A DNA stretch of 64,000 bases from Cymodocea nodosa (taxonomy: Eukaryota; Streptophyta; Magnoliopsida; Alismatales; Cymodoceaceae): assembly GCA_036874045.1 (NCBI GenBank), contig CM072344.1:13426501-13490500 (forward strand), written 5' to 3'. Positions within the stretch are counted from its first letter, which is position 1; each line of letters begins with the position of its first letter. The notes under the pieces were generated by a model, which was given only the letters and a program-made list of their open reading frames with translations, was not told where the DNA came from and searched no databases. This document shows, in pieces, positions 12,030 through 24,829 of this stretch. Position numbers and translations under genes: made by a program.

Positions 12030-12800
12030 ATAAAATGATTTTAAAAATTTAATAAAATAATTAACTATTATAAATCATTTTCATCTAGTGGTGTCTACTA
12101 TCATCTATTCTACCATTATAATAAGTTTTTTCTTTATAAGGTAAATAATTATTTAACATTAAATATAATGAATTCCATCTATGAGGGGCATCTATTGTAA
12201 ATATTTTATGTGGTAAATCAAATTAATTACATATATGATTAAATTCTTGTTGTTGTCTACCATTAGTTAAAATGTAAGCTAATACAATACTAATATTTTC
12301 TACAAAAGGTTTTAATTCTTCAATACCTATTTGAACTATAAGATTAATTATATGACATATCCATCTTTAGTGAAATAAATCAAAACCATTTGGTGGAGTT
12401 AATCTATTTTTAAACATAGGGATAATTGTATTTTTAATAGATGCATTATCAAATGTAATACTACTCTCTTTTTTTTAAATTCAAAAAATTCATAATAGTC
12501 AAAAAAACATTTTAAGCATTATGTGGATGATTTATTCTTCTAAATCTTATTAATATTTTTTATAAAATCTAATTATCATTAATAAAATGTATAGTAACAA
12601 TAATATATCTTATTTTAATTCTACTCTCTTAAATATCGATGTACATATTATATTAATTAATTTCATTCTAAGTTTATTATAAAGTTCAATAACATCTTTC
12701 TTAGTTATATTTCTAGAAATTTTTCTAAATTATGGACAATAAACTTGTAAAATATATTTTTGAAAATATTGACTACTACCAAATCAATAGATAATTTAAC
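12030..12800 (-). pseudogene. hAT-superfamily transposase remnant
   Basis: The minus-strand translation gives CHIINLIVQIGIEELKPFVE and, about 60 residues on, the hAT signature APHRWNSLYLMLNNYL. These correspond to the conserved C-H-N-L region and the D-x-RWNS-x-Y-x-ML block of plant hAT transposases. Upstream (about 12640-12740) ISRNITKKDVIELYN fits the segment preceding the catalytic core. At least one in-frame stop (CN*FDL, near 12240) and frame changes further upstream mark it as a pseudogene. No BED zinc finger, dimerisation domain or TIRs were identified. hAT transposases cut and paste DNA, leaving 8-bp target duplications. Confidence 0.75.
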
Positions 12801-12870
12801 ATATTTTTCAAAATATATTAGTTTGCCCTGATCTGATTTTTTAAATCTAACTTGGCCAGTCTACATTGGA

Positions 12871-13910
12871 TTGACTCATTTGGCACCTCTTAGCACATCA
12901 TCTTCTTGCTACTCCCACCATTGCATTGATTCCTCGTTGAGAATAACATGTTGTTTCTCCTTGCTCGTGTCGACATGTTGGTCTCAGTCTCTTAGGCTTA
13001 TAGCCAGCGCCATCACATCGTATCCACAAAGCTCATGCTACAGCATTGTTCCATTGTCTTTGCTCACTCACAATAGCTCTAGACGAAGCTTCCGATGGTG
13101 GTCTAGTGGCGTAGGGCAAGGGGTGGCTTGTGTGCCATGGTGAGTAGTAGTGATGTTAGGTGGTGTGTGGTTGTCTCCTGACGTGTGTGCGATGTTGGGG
13201 ACTATCATCAGGCTTTAGTTCTCCTGGCGAAAAACGTGGTGGAGTCTTTGGGGCAGGAAGGCTCCTCACCACAAGCAGGACCTTCTATTATCGTTTACTT
13301 GATTGGTGGGTCATTAGATGACGTTGCTCTTAACCCTCCTCCGGCTTTCTTTAATGTTGATAAATGTCACGAAATTGTGGGTCAAGAAGTTTGCCAACAC
13401 TCCTTTGCTTCACTAATGCGTGACACCCACATTCCATCATCTTTTCTAGATGTTTTGATTTGTGCTCCTGTGATTGTAGGTGACAAGCCAAGGATTTCCT
13501 ACAGTAGAGAAGAGGAGAAGGTGTTGGCTTCCCCCTTTCAATGGACGCTGGTGGGTCGATTCATAAGATGAAAGCTCTCCCCATTCAGGAGATCTTTCTT
13601 TCAACTATTGACTCAAGATATATTCTCATCTATTTTGTGAATAAGGAGGATTTTATCAAGGTGTTGATCAAGCATTTGTGTAGAATTTAGGGCAAAAGGA
13701 TGTTTGTATTTTGTTGGCCTCCAACCTTTCCATGGGGTGTTAGTCTAATTCGCCTCATTTGTGAACATTTGGACCTCTATCCTATGAATAAATCAGAAAT
13801 TTTGATTAAAAAAATGTTGTTTGGTAGGACGCTTTTGAGTTTTTGTGAAAAATGCCAAAAAAATGCTAAAAAATGTGCATTTTTCTTCAACTATATTTCT
13901 AATAAAATAA
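12871..13910 (+). pseudogene. L1-type (LINE) ORF1 remnant, DUF4283-like
   Basis: A frame open at 13185-13571 ends ISYSREEEKVLASPFQWTLV, and a +1-shifted frame continues MKALPIQEIFLST...YILIYFV and then FCWPPTFPW, with an in-frame TAG before it. This order (start of fold, RYILIRF-like strand, a final W-P-F segment) matches the DUF4283 domain of plant L1 ORF1 nucleic-acid-binding proteins. A frameshift near 13570 and a stop near 13690 break it. The GC-richer DNA from 12871 is probably the upstream part of the same element. No reverse transcriptase or endonuclease follows, so it is a 5' fragment. Confidence 0.65.
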
Positions 13911-13919
13911 AATTTTAAA

Positions 13920-15017
13920 TTATCCCTTGTAGTATTACCACTCATCTAGTTAAGTATTTGCATTTTTGTAATAATAATTGTTTGCATATAGTTGTGCTTT
14001 ACAACCTAGTATTTTTAGCAATAAAGTATAACTAGATAAATAATAGTTTTATAAAATTTTTGTTTTAATTTTAAGTATATCCTCTTACTGCATAACACTT
14101 TAAAAGTATTTTTCTACTTTAATCCTATAAATAACATTCTCTGTGATTTATCTATTGGTACTTATTATTAATCTAATTATTTAAAAGTATTACTTTTATA
14201 AATATCATGATCATCTAATTGTATAGTTTTATCATTACTCCTAATTTTGTTAAACATTTTTTAAATTTTTTTGTTAAACCCACACTACATATATTTAGCT
14301 TTTAATATATATAATTTAAATCCTTTGGACTCTTTTAAGTTATCCATCCATGGTATACTTAAGTTCAAAGAATTTAGAGCGACGGATCTTAAAATTCAAA
14401 TACCAAAAAAGATCCTCATCAAGATACACGTGAAAATCAAACTTGGAAACAAACATTATCAAATGGCAGACAAGGAAAACGAACAAGAAAGAAAGAAATT
14501 CAAAACACAAAGATTTGTGATCTTCCTCGTTTATTTATGGATATGAAAATTATAATTATGATTGAATGCATCTCTGAGAATAAAAATTACCCTTATTATC
14601 AAAACTTAACCCTATGGTGCTTAAAAATCTATACAACGTCATGAGAAAGAGAAGCCTTCTGAAGAACCAAGTGCTAGGAAAGGAATTTATTTTCCTCCTC
14701 TTGTTCGTCTAGCCTTCTCTCTAGTTCCATATGATGTTATGTTGCAAATTTACTTCAATGAGAGCCACAAGATTTGGGCAGGATGCAAAACGTGACATTC
14801 AACTCATTTTCAAATTTTAAATAGAAAACATTAGATAGGCGTGTATATATAATGCAATACATGTACAACTCCCTAAAAAATGACACATCCTCATCTTCTT
14901 CCCTTGCATGTGACTTTTTTCAGAAATATTTCCATCAGAAAACAGCAACTGAAAAAAGGGTGAAAAGCAGGAGATGCATCGAAACACAGGCAACGATCAG
15001 AATATTAAGCCATGCAG
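13920..15017. other. 3' flank of the malectin-LRR gene
   Basis: AT-rich sequence without a recognisable gene. The right-hand 150-250 bases must include the 3' UTR of the minus-strand gene that stops at 15018. No clean AATAAA was found on that strand, so the polyadenylation site cannot be placed. Confidence 0.4.
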
Positions 15018-18000
15018 TCAGGGAAGTAGCCGTGGTTCTCTGTCAGGTGACCTCGCTCGGTCAAAGCCGCGTTGTTGTTTCGTCATCTGCGTGTCCCTAG
15101 TGAAATTGGTCCTTGCTTTGGCATATGGGGCGTCCCTTCCTGCAAGATGGCAATGCCATGAAACCCCATAAAGAGCAAAATGGCTTGTAGAATTAAAAGA
15201 GTAGAGCATGATTCATGCAAAATCTATGACAATGGACATCTAGAAAAACTTACCGGCAGCGATTTTCTGAGCCCTGAGTATGTTCTGTCTTCTCTTCCAC
15301 CAGCATGTTATGCACGTGGCTATTAGAGAAAATGTCACCAATGCACCAATTGCGATTCCAACCTTAGCACCGGTAGATAGACGAGGCCCACAAGCGGGTA
15401 ATCCAGGAATGCCACAAAGACCATCATTACCGGTGAAACTGCAGTTAAATCACCAAGCTTCAGCTTGTGGGATGGAAAGTTCATCTTCCCATTCTATGCA
15501 AATACAAGATCTAGCATGCAATGTAAAGTGAAATTCAGTTGTTTATCTTACTTGAAGCTAGCCCTGTGCAGAAGCCTCCCTCCAAGGGATGCAGGAACTC
15601 TTCCAGAGAGACGATTTCCATTGAGATTCCTAGATCAAATATTCAGTTAATAAACAAATCCTGCTTATTCAGTTAATATTCAGGGAATTGTTCTCACAAT
15701 ATTCTCAATGATTTCAATCGGCCGAGTGTTACAGGTATTGATCCATTGAGCATATTGTATGAGAGATCCCTGCAAAGACACATGTAAAAGTCATATATAA
15801 ACGTCACATGATTTTGAATAAGTGAAAGCCTCAACACACTTGAACCATTCATACATACAAAGGTGGCAACAAATGAGAAATTCAGAGACAATGAACCAAC
15901 TTCAGGCTTTTAGTATTATCTTTCAGCTCAGTCCAGTTGAATTCTTTCGTTCCGTTTATTTTTAGTTATGGTTATAAGTTGCATTTGGTAAGGTGAACAC
16001 TGATTTTTGTTGATTTTCAACATGACCACAAAATCCTACTTAAATAAAATTGAAACGACATATTTTCAACAAAACAAAACCAATTTTGCACGGTACCTTG
16101 TAATTCATTTATTAAAATCGCATAATTGAGAAAAAGTTCGACTTTGGTAATTTTCATGATTTTACATAGTTTTATCTCATAATATGATTCCTATTTCAAA
16201 ATTGAAACAGAATCAAGAAACATTCCAAACAAATTTTATATGGTAACTCAATCTTATGATTCTCTTCACCTTGAAATCAATGTACAATCATAATCTTACC
16301 AAATTTTTCCTCCTCAAAATCATATCTGAACATAGCCTAAATCTTCTGTTAAATTATATAATTTGAAATCCTTTTTTACTCTTCTAACCAAGTAAATTTT
16401 AGGCTTCCCCCTCTTTGAAGTTACCTAAATTAATCAATTCTCTTTTTCTTACAAGCATATCTATAAACCTTCTATACATATGATGAAATCATTTAAAATG
16501 ATTTTCTCTTCTTCTATCTTCAATTGGTCAACTCCTAGATGATTCAAAATGAAATCATGTTTAATTTGTCTATTATATTACCACTCATATTTTTGTTATG
16601 TTAACTTTTTGTACATATTTATGTTTGACAATCCAACATTTTATGCCATAAGTATCTAGGTAACCGTATATTATAACTAAAATTCATAATGGAGTTTTTG
16701 AAGTTTCCCTTGAAAAGGAAATGTTTAAGAACCAAGATTTTATATTGATCATTTTTAAGCCTTCAACACTGATAAGAATTTTAGAAATAATGTCAATATC
16801 CTAGAAATATATCCCAAGGAATGTTTGGACCCTAAGGTATGAGAAGGCCTAAAGTAGATGAACTTGAGCTGCAGGCCTTCATGTGAATGATGGTTTCCGG
16901 GGAAAAGTTCATTTTGGTAGTTAACAAACGGACTCCAAAAAGACCTCTTTCTATGTCACAGGTTAAGAATTCGAATGAATAAGGCAAGAAAGAGGCAGCT
17001 TGAAGGAGATTTTATATCTAGAAAAGCTTGATGATTATTGATGTAGTTAAATCAGGACCTGATGTAAGTATTAGGGCATTGGTTGCATGCCTTCCCTAGA
17101 CCATAATAACAGCCTCGATCCAAAGGACGACACTGAGTTTATTTGCTGGCTGACAATTTATTGGCGATATTGATTCAAAAGAAAACTTGGAAGTGGATGA
17201 AGTCTACTTCTCTGAATTCAATTTTCCTCAGTGTGCCTAGGCTGCTACATTGCACAAAATGTTGTATAGTCAGGAATGCATATTTTTGACAAAAAAATTA
17301 ACTTCTGATAAGTTTTTTTATTACAAAGTGCTATTTATATCAATTTTTCAAAATAACCTAAAAACAAATGCAGCTTTATGCCATCAAATTACAAAATTGT
17401 GTACCAATGTGAATCTTGATAAACTTTACCTTGTAAAGGCATGTTATACATAGATCAGCACCATCATTGAAAATTATTGGATTTTTTCAATAAAAATTAG
17501 ATTTCTATTAAAAAGCAAATTTAAGATAGAGAAGTGACATCAAAGAAGTCACAGAAGTTCAAGTTGAGTTGTGTTTGATACATTGGAATGGAATTAACTT
17601 TGAAATGGAATCATAGTATTAATGAACCAGATGAAGACAATAAGAGTTGATCGTTCCTTAAAGTTCCACCAAATCACATCATCAATCACCAACTATCGAA
17701 GGTCTGTGAGGATACTTTCCAGATATCAGATCGATTTCAAGTCAAACACGATGACTGATAACTATTACGAAGAGTGATCACGTCGTAGGAAGGAAAATCA
17801 TTTTCACTAAACACCGAATCACTTCTCAGAAGATAGTAAAGCTTTTAACCTTAGTTTCAGGTTAATGTCATGATACTGAAAAGGAGATTAACTTACAAAG
17901 TCTTGATTCGTGATTCTATAGGAAAAGAGACATGTGACAGTAAGTGATTAAATTTTCAATGGTATAATCGCGTCACATGTAGTGATAAAATTTTTTTTAC

Positions 18001-21000
18001 TATCAATAGAGAATTTTACATTTCACCTTTTGTTTATCTTCAGATACATATCAAAACAAAAACAACCAAAAACTCATTTTCTATTTTTATATTTATCAAA
18101 TCAGTATTGTATTATTTATTTTGTATTATCAATAATGTTAATATTATCAATATTGTTGAATGTTTTATGCTTATTTCATTTCAGAAAATAGAAAATCGTC
18201 TTATTGATTACTAAAATTAGTTCGTATACAATTCTAAAATCCTAATTAATATAGTTATTGTTTAAAATATCTGAATGTTAGTGTTTATTAATGATAAATA
18301 TCGTATAAACTAACATTAAAAGTTTAATTGATGTTATTTACATTCTGTGGAATTACCTAATAGATGGTCAAATTCCTCTGTGAATAGTAAATTTAATTGA
18401 AAGTTAATAATGAGGCTCGTGAAGTTAATTTAAATTCACAATGTTAGTCTGTTGAGTTAACTGTAACTCAACGAACTAAGTCTATTGATTTAGCAATAAG
18501 TCAACAGAATACGTAATTCAACACATAAAAACCTTTAGCTGTAAAAATCAAAATAATACGAAATTTTTACTCAATCCCTATGAGATCAACTTGTATTTGC
18601 ACATTCATGCAATAGACATTGTGCACTTATAGTTAAATATAAATTGAATTTAATATCTAATTTGTGAAATTTATTTATTTATTTTTAGAAGAAATTATAA
18701 ACATATATTTAAGCAAACAAATTACCAAACAGTAAACTATCTAAGTTCTTTATTTAAAGTGCTAGAAATAATTGCTAAAATGAAGTAAAAACTAAATGTT
18801 GTTGGATATGAGCTTAAACTATCCAAGTTCTTTGTTTCAAGTGTAGGAAATATCTATTAAACTAAATTAAACTGCTAAATGCTCCTAGAGCTTAAATTAT
18901 CCAAGTTATTCGTTAAAGCACTAGAAATAGTCACTAAAATGAAGTAAAACCAAATGCTCCTAGATATGAGCTTAAACTATCCAAGTTCTTCATTTAAAGC
19001 ATAGGAAATATTCACTAAACTAATTTGAACAATTGAATGCTCCTAGTTATCAACTCTTGAGAGGTTCCTCAAATAACAAATGAAACTCGATACCAAATAA
19101 ACATTTGTGATGTTGAGCAAAAAAACCCATGTAAACAACAACTTAGTTAATGTAGTTGAAATCTATGTATCTTATATGCAAAGCACATGATCTCTTATGT
19201 ATAAGTACACTTAATGTTATGTTTTGAAGTGTAGATGACCAAAAGTTCTTCTTTTAAGGTTTCTATTCCTTGCTCCTTTGCTATTTCACCCTTAATTAAA
19301 AAAAAACAACCTACTACTTTGTTTTTATTGGTTGAATTGATCTTAAAATTGTCATGACACCTAATGAGCACTTGGATCCAAGTTGAGTAGGACAAAAGTG
19401 AGATAGAATGTATCAATCTAATATTTAGAGCATGACGATCTGATCGTGGGATGAAACTAAGTGCCTAGATGCATTCAAAACCCTAATAGGGGAAGCTACG
19501 AGGAACCTTAACTTAAAACAACAGAGAAAACAAAAATACAGAATTTAAAATTTTTCTCCTTGTTTGTGAATTTCCTTTTTTTCTCTTCTTCTTTTGCAAC
19601 TTTTCAATGACTGATTTCTTGAATTTCAAATCTTCACCAAAGTTGCTAAATCTTCTCTTCCTTTCTTTGTTTATTCTTTTCTTGTGAGAGATGTATCTAA
19701 GTGTATCTATTGTGTTGTATATGATCAACAAAAGCTATATGCCTTAAATAATCAATTTTTATTATTTATATATCTCCCATGTTTATGCATGACTTGATCA
19801 ACATCCACTCTTTATGTCTTCTATTACAATTTCAAATTTAAAATTTGAATTGCACACATTCTCTTTTTGAATCCTTGATTTTGGATCCATTAAAAAATTT
19901 CTACAAAGTAAACTTTTTTGACCATAATTTTTTATCAAGTGAAATAATAAGATGTTATGTTACTACTAACTAAACTTATAAATAGAATATGAACTTATAA
20001 CTCAATGCGACCAACTCAATGAGTTCGACATGTGATATACACATGACACGAATCAAATGTTTAAATAATACTAATTTTATCATAAGCAAAAATTAACTTT
20101 TTAAGTTATAACACTAACCTAACACATTACCTTAGTATTCAACTATACAATTTAACATGCATAGTTATGTTAACTTAACAAGTTAAACATGTACAACTCA
20201 CATGATACAGTATAACATTTGTAAACTTAAAATTCAACACATGCAAAATGCAAACTTAACAAGTTATTTTATACAACTCAACGTTTCATTGCTAGCTTAA
20301 CAAGTTACTCACATGACCTTATAAGAAAAAGGTTAACTCAACGAGTTACTCACGTTACTTGTAATGTAACATTATATTAATTCAACAAGTTGTTTCCATG
20401 TATAGTATATGATATAAACATATGAAATTTACACATATCATGCTTAACATTATAAACAAACGTTAACTCAACAACAAGTTGTGTTTCCTCCTTTTTAATT
20501 TCTTGCTCTCTCCATCTTCTTCTTTTCTTCTTTCTTCCTCCCCTTATTTTTTTTTCTTTTTCCTTTTCTCCTCTTCTCCTTTTTCTTCAATTTTCTTTTC
20601 TTTTCTTTTTCTCCTCCATCATTTCTGTTCCACATTTGCAACCCTAATGGGTGTAAATGGCTACAACGACAAGTAGCAAAGCAAGCACAAAACCCTAAAG
20701 GATGGTGGACTACAACGGCAAAGTGGAGAAGTGCTTCTATTTGAACCAACCACACACCCTCTTTCTTCTCCTGTCTAAGTCAAAAAAGAGAATGAGAAGT
20801 GGGGCATTTAAGTACTACAAGTTTTTTTTTAGGTAGATAAATGGATTTACTAAGATCTTTATGCTCTAATACCATATTGAAACATAGACATTCAATTCAA
20901 AACTAATTGGCTAATGAGAAGAGAGCTCCTTTTCAATATTAGCACATTTTAATTTTTTTCATTAATCTATGTGGGGCTATATTTTCCAACACTAACAAAA

Positions 21001-24000
21001 TTCAGTTTGTTCTTGTTTCTTTTTACACTCCTAACCATATCTTCTTTTTCCAGAAATGAGTGGAAATATCCTTTAGAAATCTGCGTAATCAAGGAATAAC
21101 AGGACTTGCAGTCACTGTAATTAGGATAGTGTCACATAAATAGATAAATAGACATAAAGTTTAGCAAATATAAATTTTATAGCTATCAGGGCTTTGGATG
21201 AACTCCAACACCCAAAATTACCCCAATATCATATAAGTTTCAGAGAAAAATTGTATCCATAGGGTACCAAATCCCCATTTTGCGTCTTTTTTAGAAGCTC
21301 CTTTACACCATGCTCAATATTTGGTATCAGAATCAAACAGGATAAATAGGGAAAAAAGCCAAGCATAAACCACATGTGAATGGCTAATATACTTCAAACA
21401 AAGGAAAGCAACAATTACATAATAGCAATGTATTGGAAAGTGGAATAAATATATTTTTCATATGTATACACTGTGAAGCTAGACGTGTAACTTGGTTTTT
21501 TAAACAATGAAAAAATAGTATCACTGTATTAGTTAAACTTATGAATTGTAGTTTTGTCATTGGCCTACATTAATGACAAAGTAATTAGTTATGAGCATTT
21601 TGTAATGATGAAAAGAGCAGTCACATCAGAAATTTCTTCACAAGCAAACTTTTACCATACAATATGCACATCAATACATGTTTACATATTTTGAGCAGTT
21701 GTTCACAAAGTAGTGAACTGCAGCAAAAAAGGAATATAAAGGAAAGTACAGAACACTCACAAAATTTCAAGTCTAGAAATAGTTCCCAGAGAATATGGAA
21801 TGCTCCCTTTAATACTGTTTCTGCTCAGGTTTCTATCAGTAATCATAAAACATGATATCAGCAGCAATCTCATAAATCTAAAAGCATGAATGTTTCACAA
21901 GGAATGCAAAATATGAACAATCTATGAAATGCTGAGCAGAATCTTTTGCCCACATGGGTTCATCACATGTAAAAATATTGAATTGACAGCATCTATCTTT
22001 AATTTGACAGTAAGCAACTCAATACATACAGCTTCTGCAGATAGCGCAACAGAAATATTTGATGTGGCAATACTCCTCTCAACCCTTGGTTATCAAGACC
22101 TCTGCAGATGCACATACAAAAAGGATGCTATATATATCACAATGCTGATAGAAAGTATAAAAACAGAAATGTCCAGTTGACTTAGATTGATAGAAAATCA
22201 AGGCAACCAATGCGAGAAGTTAAAGAAAAACAGATGCTAAAAGAATGGCAATCACATGTTACACTAAAGAATGATCAACACATAAATCTAGACATAAGGC
22301 CAAGAAATTACAATCCATCGATAAACCATGAGTGACCCTTTTCGTTATAATGGCAATCCACTCCACTCCAAGGATGTTGTTGAGGAACACACGGGTCACC
22401 ATTCCAACCAAAGCGAGAAGGAAGGCCCAATGAAATCTTCAATATTTGCAAAGCCCTAACTATGGCAGATTTGAGGAAATGCATCAGAAATAGCCAATAA
22501 TGTTCAAGAAAGATTAAAAAAATGAACTTTAGGCAGCTGAAACAAGCAAAATACAACTTGGCAAACACAGGCCTAAATTCTAGCAAACAGGGAAGTCCCA
22601 ATAAAATCAGTTAATTACATTTATATCTGGGTATTGAAATCATTCTAGATCACAGTATTAACATAAGATTACTCAATGCAAACTATGTTGTTAGTCTGCT
22701 ATAAGCTGCATGAAAGACTATAAAGACCTTAACAAAGTATTTCTGAACTTTTAGAACCATTATGAACCTCATATAAAACCTGTTGGCACTATAGCTTTAG
22801 AACTGCTAAATTCCAAATAATCTCCTGCTGAATGGCATAGATTACATGTACCACATTACAAAAATATATCATAAAAATGCTATTAAAAGCAAGGAGTATG
22901 GCTACCTTCCTCTTGGATGGTTCTGAATTCTAACTTAAAAACCTGGAAGACCTCAATAGCATTGATGATAGCATGACTTCCATTCTTAGGTTGTAATGTG
23001 ATTGTCAGAGTTTTTCCTGTGATGTCAAAAGCTTTCTTAAGCACAAGGGCAGTATTACTTTTTCCAATCATACGAATGATGTCTACACTTGGAAATGCGA
23101 GAACATCATTGACCAGGACATCAAACACCCTCTGCCCTACACTAGTAATGCTGGGGTCTATTTCCGCAAAATGAAGCCAGACGAAATACTTCTGTTCTGG
23201 TTCGACATCCATTTGAAAAGACAAATCTGGCTTAGCATCTGCACCCACAATTGCATACTGATAAACCTCTTCTGGATAGAAATTTGGTGACACTGCTGTT
23301 TTAGCTATGTTGCTTTCAGTGGATATAGATTTATCAGAGCTCTTTCCAAAGGATTTTATTGGTTTCCAAAATCTATTCCCACCCCAAAGGTTTCCACCAT
23401 AATCTTCATCAAATGCCGGTTTTCCACTGCCACATGCCAATCTTTTAACTGTCCTGAGTAAAGTCCCTTGTCCCCTGGGTGGCCCAAAGTTGTATGCATT
23501 GTCATCAATTTGGAGCAGTTCTAAAGAAAGTATGGATGGATCACCATGGCCAGTACTATGGAAGCAGGAAAAGATAGAACTTCCTCTAACGAACAAAATA
23601 GCCTCCACAAAAGCTCGCTCATCATCAGTGCTCCAACCCGAAGTCATCGAATAAATCTGAGTTCCCTCAACAGAAACATCAAACAAAGGCTCATTTTCAA
23701 GTTTAGGGTTTGAAAGAGCAAAGAAGATCCGGAATTGGTAGTGTCCACGTCGAATGTAGTTTAACTTATAGCAATTCTCTGGACCCTGAGATAGAGGGAA
23801 GTAGCGAACAGTTTTCAGTGAAGGAGCAATGAAACTAGTGCGTGTAGCATTAGCAATTTTTCCACCGGTATAACCAAAATCCCTGCTCCATAGTGTTTTG
23901 GAAGAGGGAGTTCGAGTGTCATGGCGAGCACCACAGCTCATGCGCAGGGTGAATGGTTCTGCAAGGTGAGCAATCCAAGGAAAACATCAGTAGATTCTAC

Positions 24001-24618
24001 GAAATTGAAGTGGCTGATATAGATGTCATTTTATTTCAAGATATAATGTGCGATCATCAATTGCTGAATAAAGTGCATGATTATACCTAAGGAGTACTTT
24101 GGGAAAGGGCAGATGGAAGTAAGATAAATGAAAAGGCAAAAAAAGGACAAACCAACCAACTCCCTTGTGATAGTAGAGAGCTGACAGCTGCAGCCACAGA
24201 ACAGAAACACACAAACAAGAAATAAAAAACTAAAAATTTTATTCATCTATCATTCTACCTAATAAGACAACTTTTGCAAACATATCAGTGAAACCAACAT
24301 TGACAGGAACTGGAGTTCTTCACAGAACCTCCAATGTTGGTCGATTTTGACCAAACCCTGCACTCCCAAAAACAACCGCTGGAAGTAGGTCGAGTCGAAA
24401 TTCCAACCTCCACCAAATCTCCGCTCCAAGGAAGAGGCGACAGACAAAACAAACAACACCAACGAAAACACGTTACCAGATCCACAGAACATAAACGCGC
24501 ATTGAATCGAGAACCCACCGTGAAGCTTGGCGGCCACTGTAGTTAGCAGCACCACTACCAGCGACCCCACCAGCACTGGCAGCGGCGGACGACCGCAGTC
24601 CGGGCGGCGCATTCGCAT
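15018..24618 (-). CDS. Malectin-like domain LRR membrane protein without kinase (At1g25570-type)
   Basis: Nine exons on the minus strand: 24618-24519, 23958-22906, 22459-22312, 22101-22030, 21832-21761, 15769-15698, 15629-15552, 15438-15254, 15139-15018. All introns are GT-AG, all junctions keep frame, and the total is 1,902 nt or 633 residues, close to the roughly 630 of the Arabidopsis protein. Residues 1-31 are a signal peptide. About 35-382 form a malectin-like carbohydrate-binding domain (MSCGARHDTRTP, CFHSTGHGDPSIL, VWLHFAEIDPS). LPSRFGWNGDPCVPQQHPW precedes the LRRs (434-531), three of whose exons are exactly 72 nt. GLCGIPGLPACGP caps them. A TM helix (558-579) is followed by WWKRRQN and a 54-residue basic cytosolic tail. 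It probably binds a disaccharide or cell-wall glycan outside the cell and signals through partners. A second ATG at 24612 is a possible start. The name is by recalled similarity to At1g25570/At3g19230; function is inferred. Confidence 0.93.
17650..18735 (+). repeat. Athila-like LTR fragment (family A) inside intron 5
   Basis: About 1.1 kb align with the second half of the family A LTRs at 49244-51316 and 54445-56450. The shared order is cggt-tgaggatactttcc, the purine-rich splice-like block, acatttcacctttt, the GTTGAGTTA-loop-TAACTCAAC hairpin at about 18451, tcaatccctatgagatcaac, and taatatctaatttgtg. The first half and both termini are missing. Confidence 0.8.
18735..19045 (+). repeat. Tandem repeat, unit about 79 bp, four copies
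   Basis: Each unit starts aactatccaagttctt, carries a gtag-gaaat-ttcactaaa middle and ends gctcctagatatgagctta. Units begin near 18735, 18816, 18894 and 18974. There is no ORF. It lies directly behind the family A LTR fragment. Confidence 0.8.
19515..20480 (-). repeat. Copia-type LTR fragment (family B) inside intron 5
   Basis: The minus strand aligns, in order, with the solo LTR at 29914-31524: the gcatgatatg block, several aacttgttaagtt motifs, ccatgtgagttgtacatgtttaac-like segments, the gaaaaattatgg region and the gaagaagagaa purine tract followed by ttttaaattct. The LTR start and end are missing and divergence is high, so it is old. Confidence 0.65.
20855..20991 (-). mobile_element. Short LTR (114 bp) with tRNA-Met primer binding site
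   Basis: On the minus strand 20991-20878 reads TGTTGGAAAATATAG to ATGTCTATGTTTCA, a 114-bp TG...CA repeat. It is followed directly by ATATGGTATTAGAGC, a one-base variant of the usual plant copia primer binding site TGGTATCAGAGC. LTRs this short are typical of TRIM-type non-autonomous elements. The second LTR was not found, so this is a 5' end fragment in intron 5. Confidence 0.7.
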
Positions 24619-24633
24619 CTCCGTCCGCGGAAG

Positions 24634-24635
<2 letters not shown>

Positions 24636-24671
<36 letters not shown>
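24636..24671 (-). repeat. (GA)n/(CT)n microsatellite in the 5' UTR
   Basis: About 17 GA units on the plus strand, so the transcript of the malectin-LRR gene carries a (CU)17 tract ending 18 nt before its start codon. CT-rich 5' leaders are common in plants. Its length is likely polymorphic. Confidence 0.85.
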
Positions 24672-24673
<2 letters not shown>

Positions 24674-24779
24674 GAGAAACGGAGCCGAGGGAGACAGGGA
24701 GAGAAACGAGAATATCAAAGTACCGGGGGTGACGTGATCGCTGGTTTGATTAGAGCAAGCATGAAGTAGTGGGGGGACA

Positions 24780-24822
24780 ATACTGTTGCTCTAAATAAAT
24801 AAATAAATATATATATATGAAC
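24780..24822 (-). promoter_or_regulatory. TATA-like region of the malectin-LRR gene
   Basis: On the minus strand this reads TATATATATATATTTATTT..., about 165-200 bp before the ATG. It is the only TATA-like tract close enough for a short 5' UTR. It is low-complexity sequence, so this is positional inference only. Confidence 0.35.
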
Positions 24823-24829
24823 AGAAAAA

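Larger units (their letters stand above)
15770..21760 (-). other. Intron 5, 5,991 bp, filled with transposon fragments
   Basis: The other seven introns of this gene are 68-560 bp. This one separates two 72-nt LRR exons and keeps a good donor (TT|GTGAGT at 21760) and acceptor (TTTGCAG at 15770). It contains an Athila-like LTR fragment (17.65-18.73 kb), a 79-bp tandem array, a copia-type LTR fragment (19.5-20.5 kb) and a 114-bp LTR with primer binding site (20.86-20.99 kb). In 15.8-17.6 kb and 21.0-21.7 kb I see nothing that can be named. Confidence 0.85.

Noticed and set aside
15694-15891. 65-codon minus ORF as a separate small LRR gene
   Set aside because: Only its last 23 codons are exon 6 of the malectin-LRR gene; the rest is intron read-through past the acceptor.
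20479-20755. Lys/Glu-rich minus ORF and Ser/Phe-rich plus ORF
   Set aside because: A polypyrimidine tract generates both. It lies in intron 5 between two transposon fragments.
22308-22601. 97-codon minus ORF as an independent gene
   Set aside because: Its C-terminal half is exon 3. The N-terminal half is intron 2 sequence upstream of the ATAG acceptor at 22460.
24473-24769. ORFs with Ser-Leu or Arg-Glu repeats near exon 1
   Set aside because: These are out-of-frame readings of the GA microsatellite and of exon 1.
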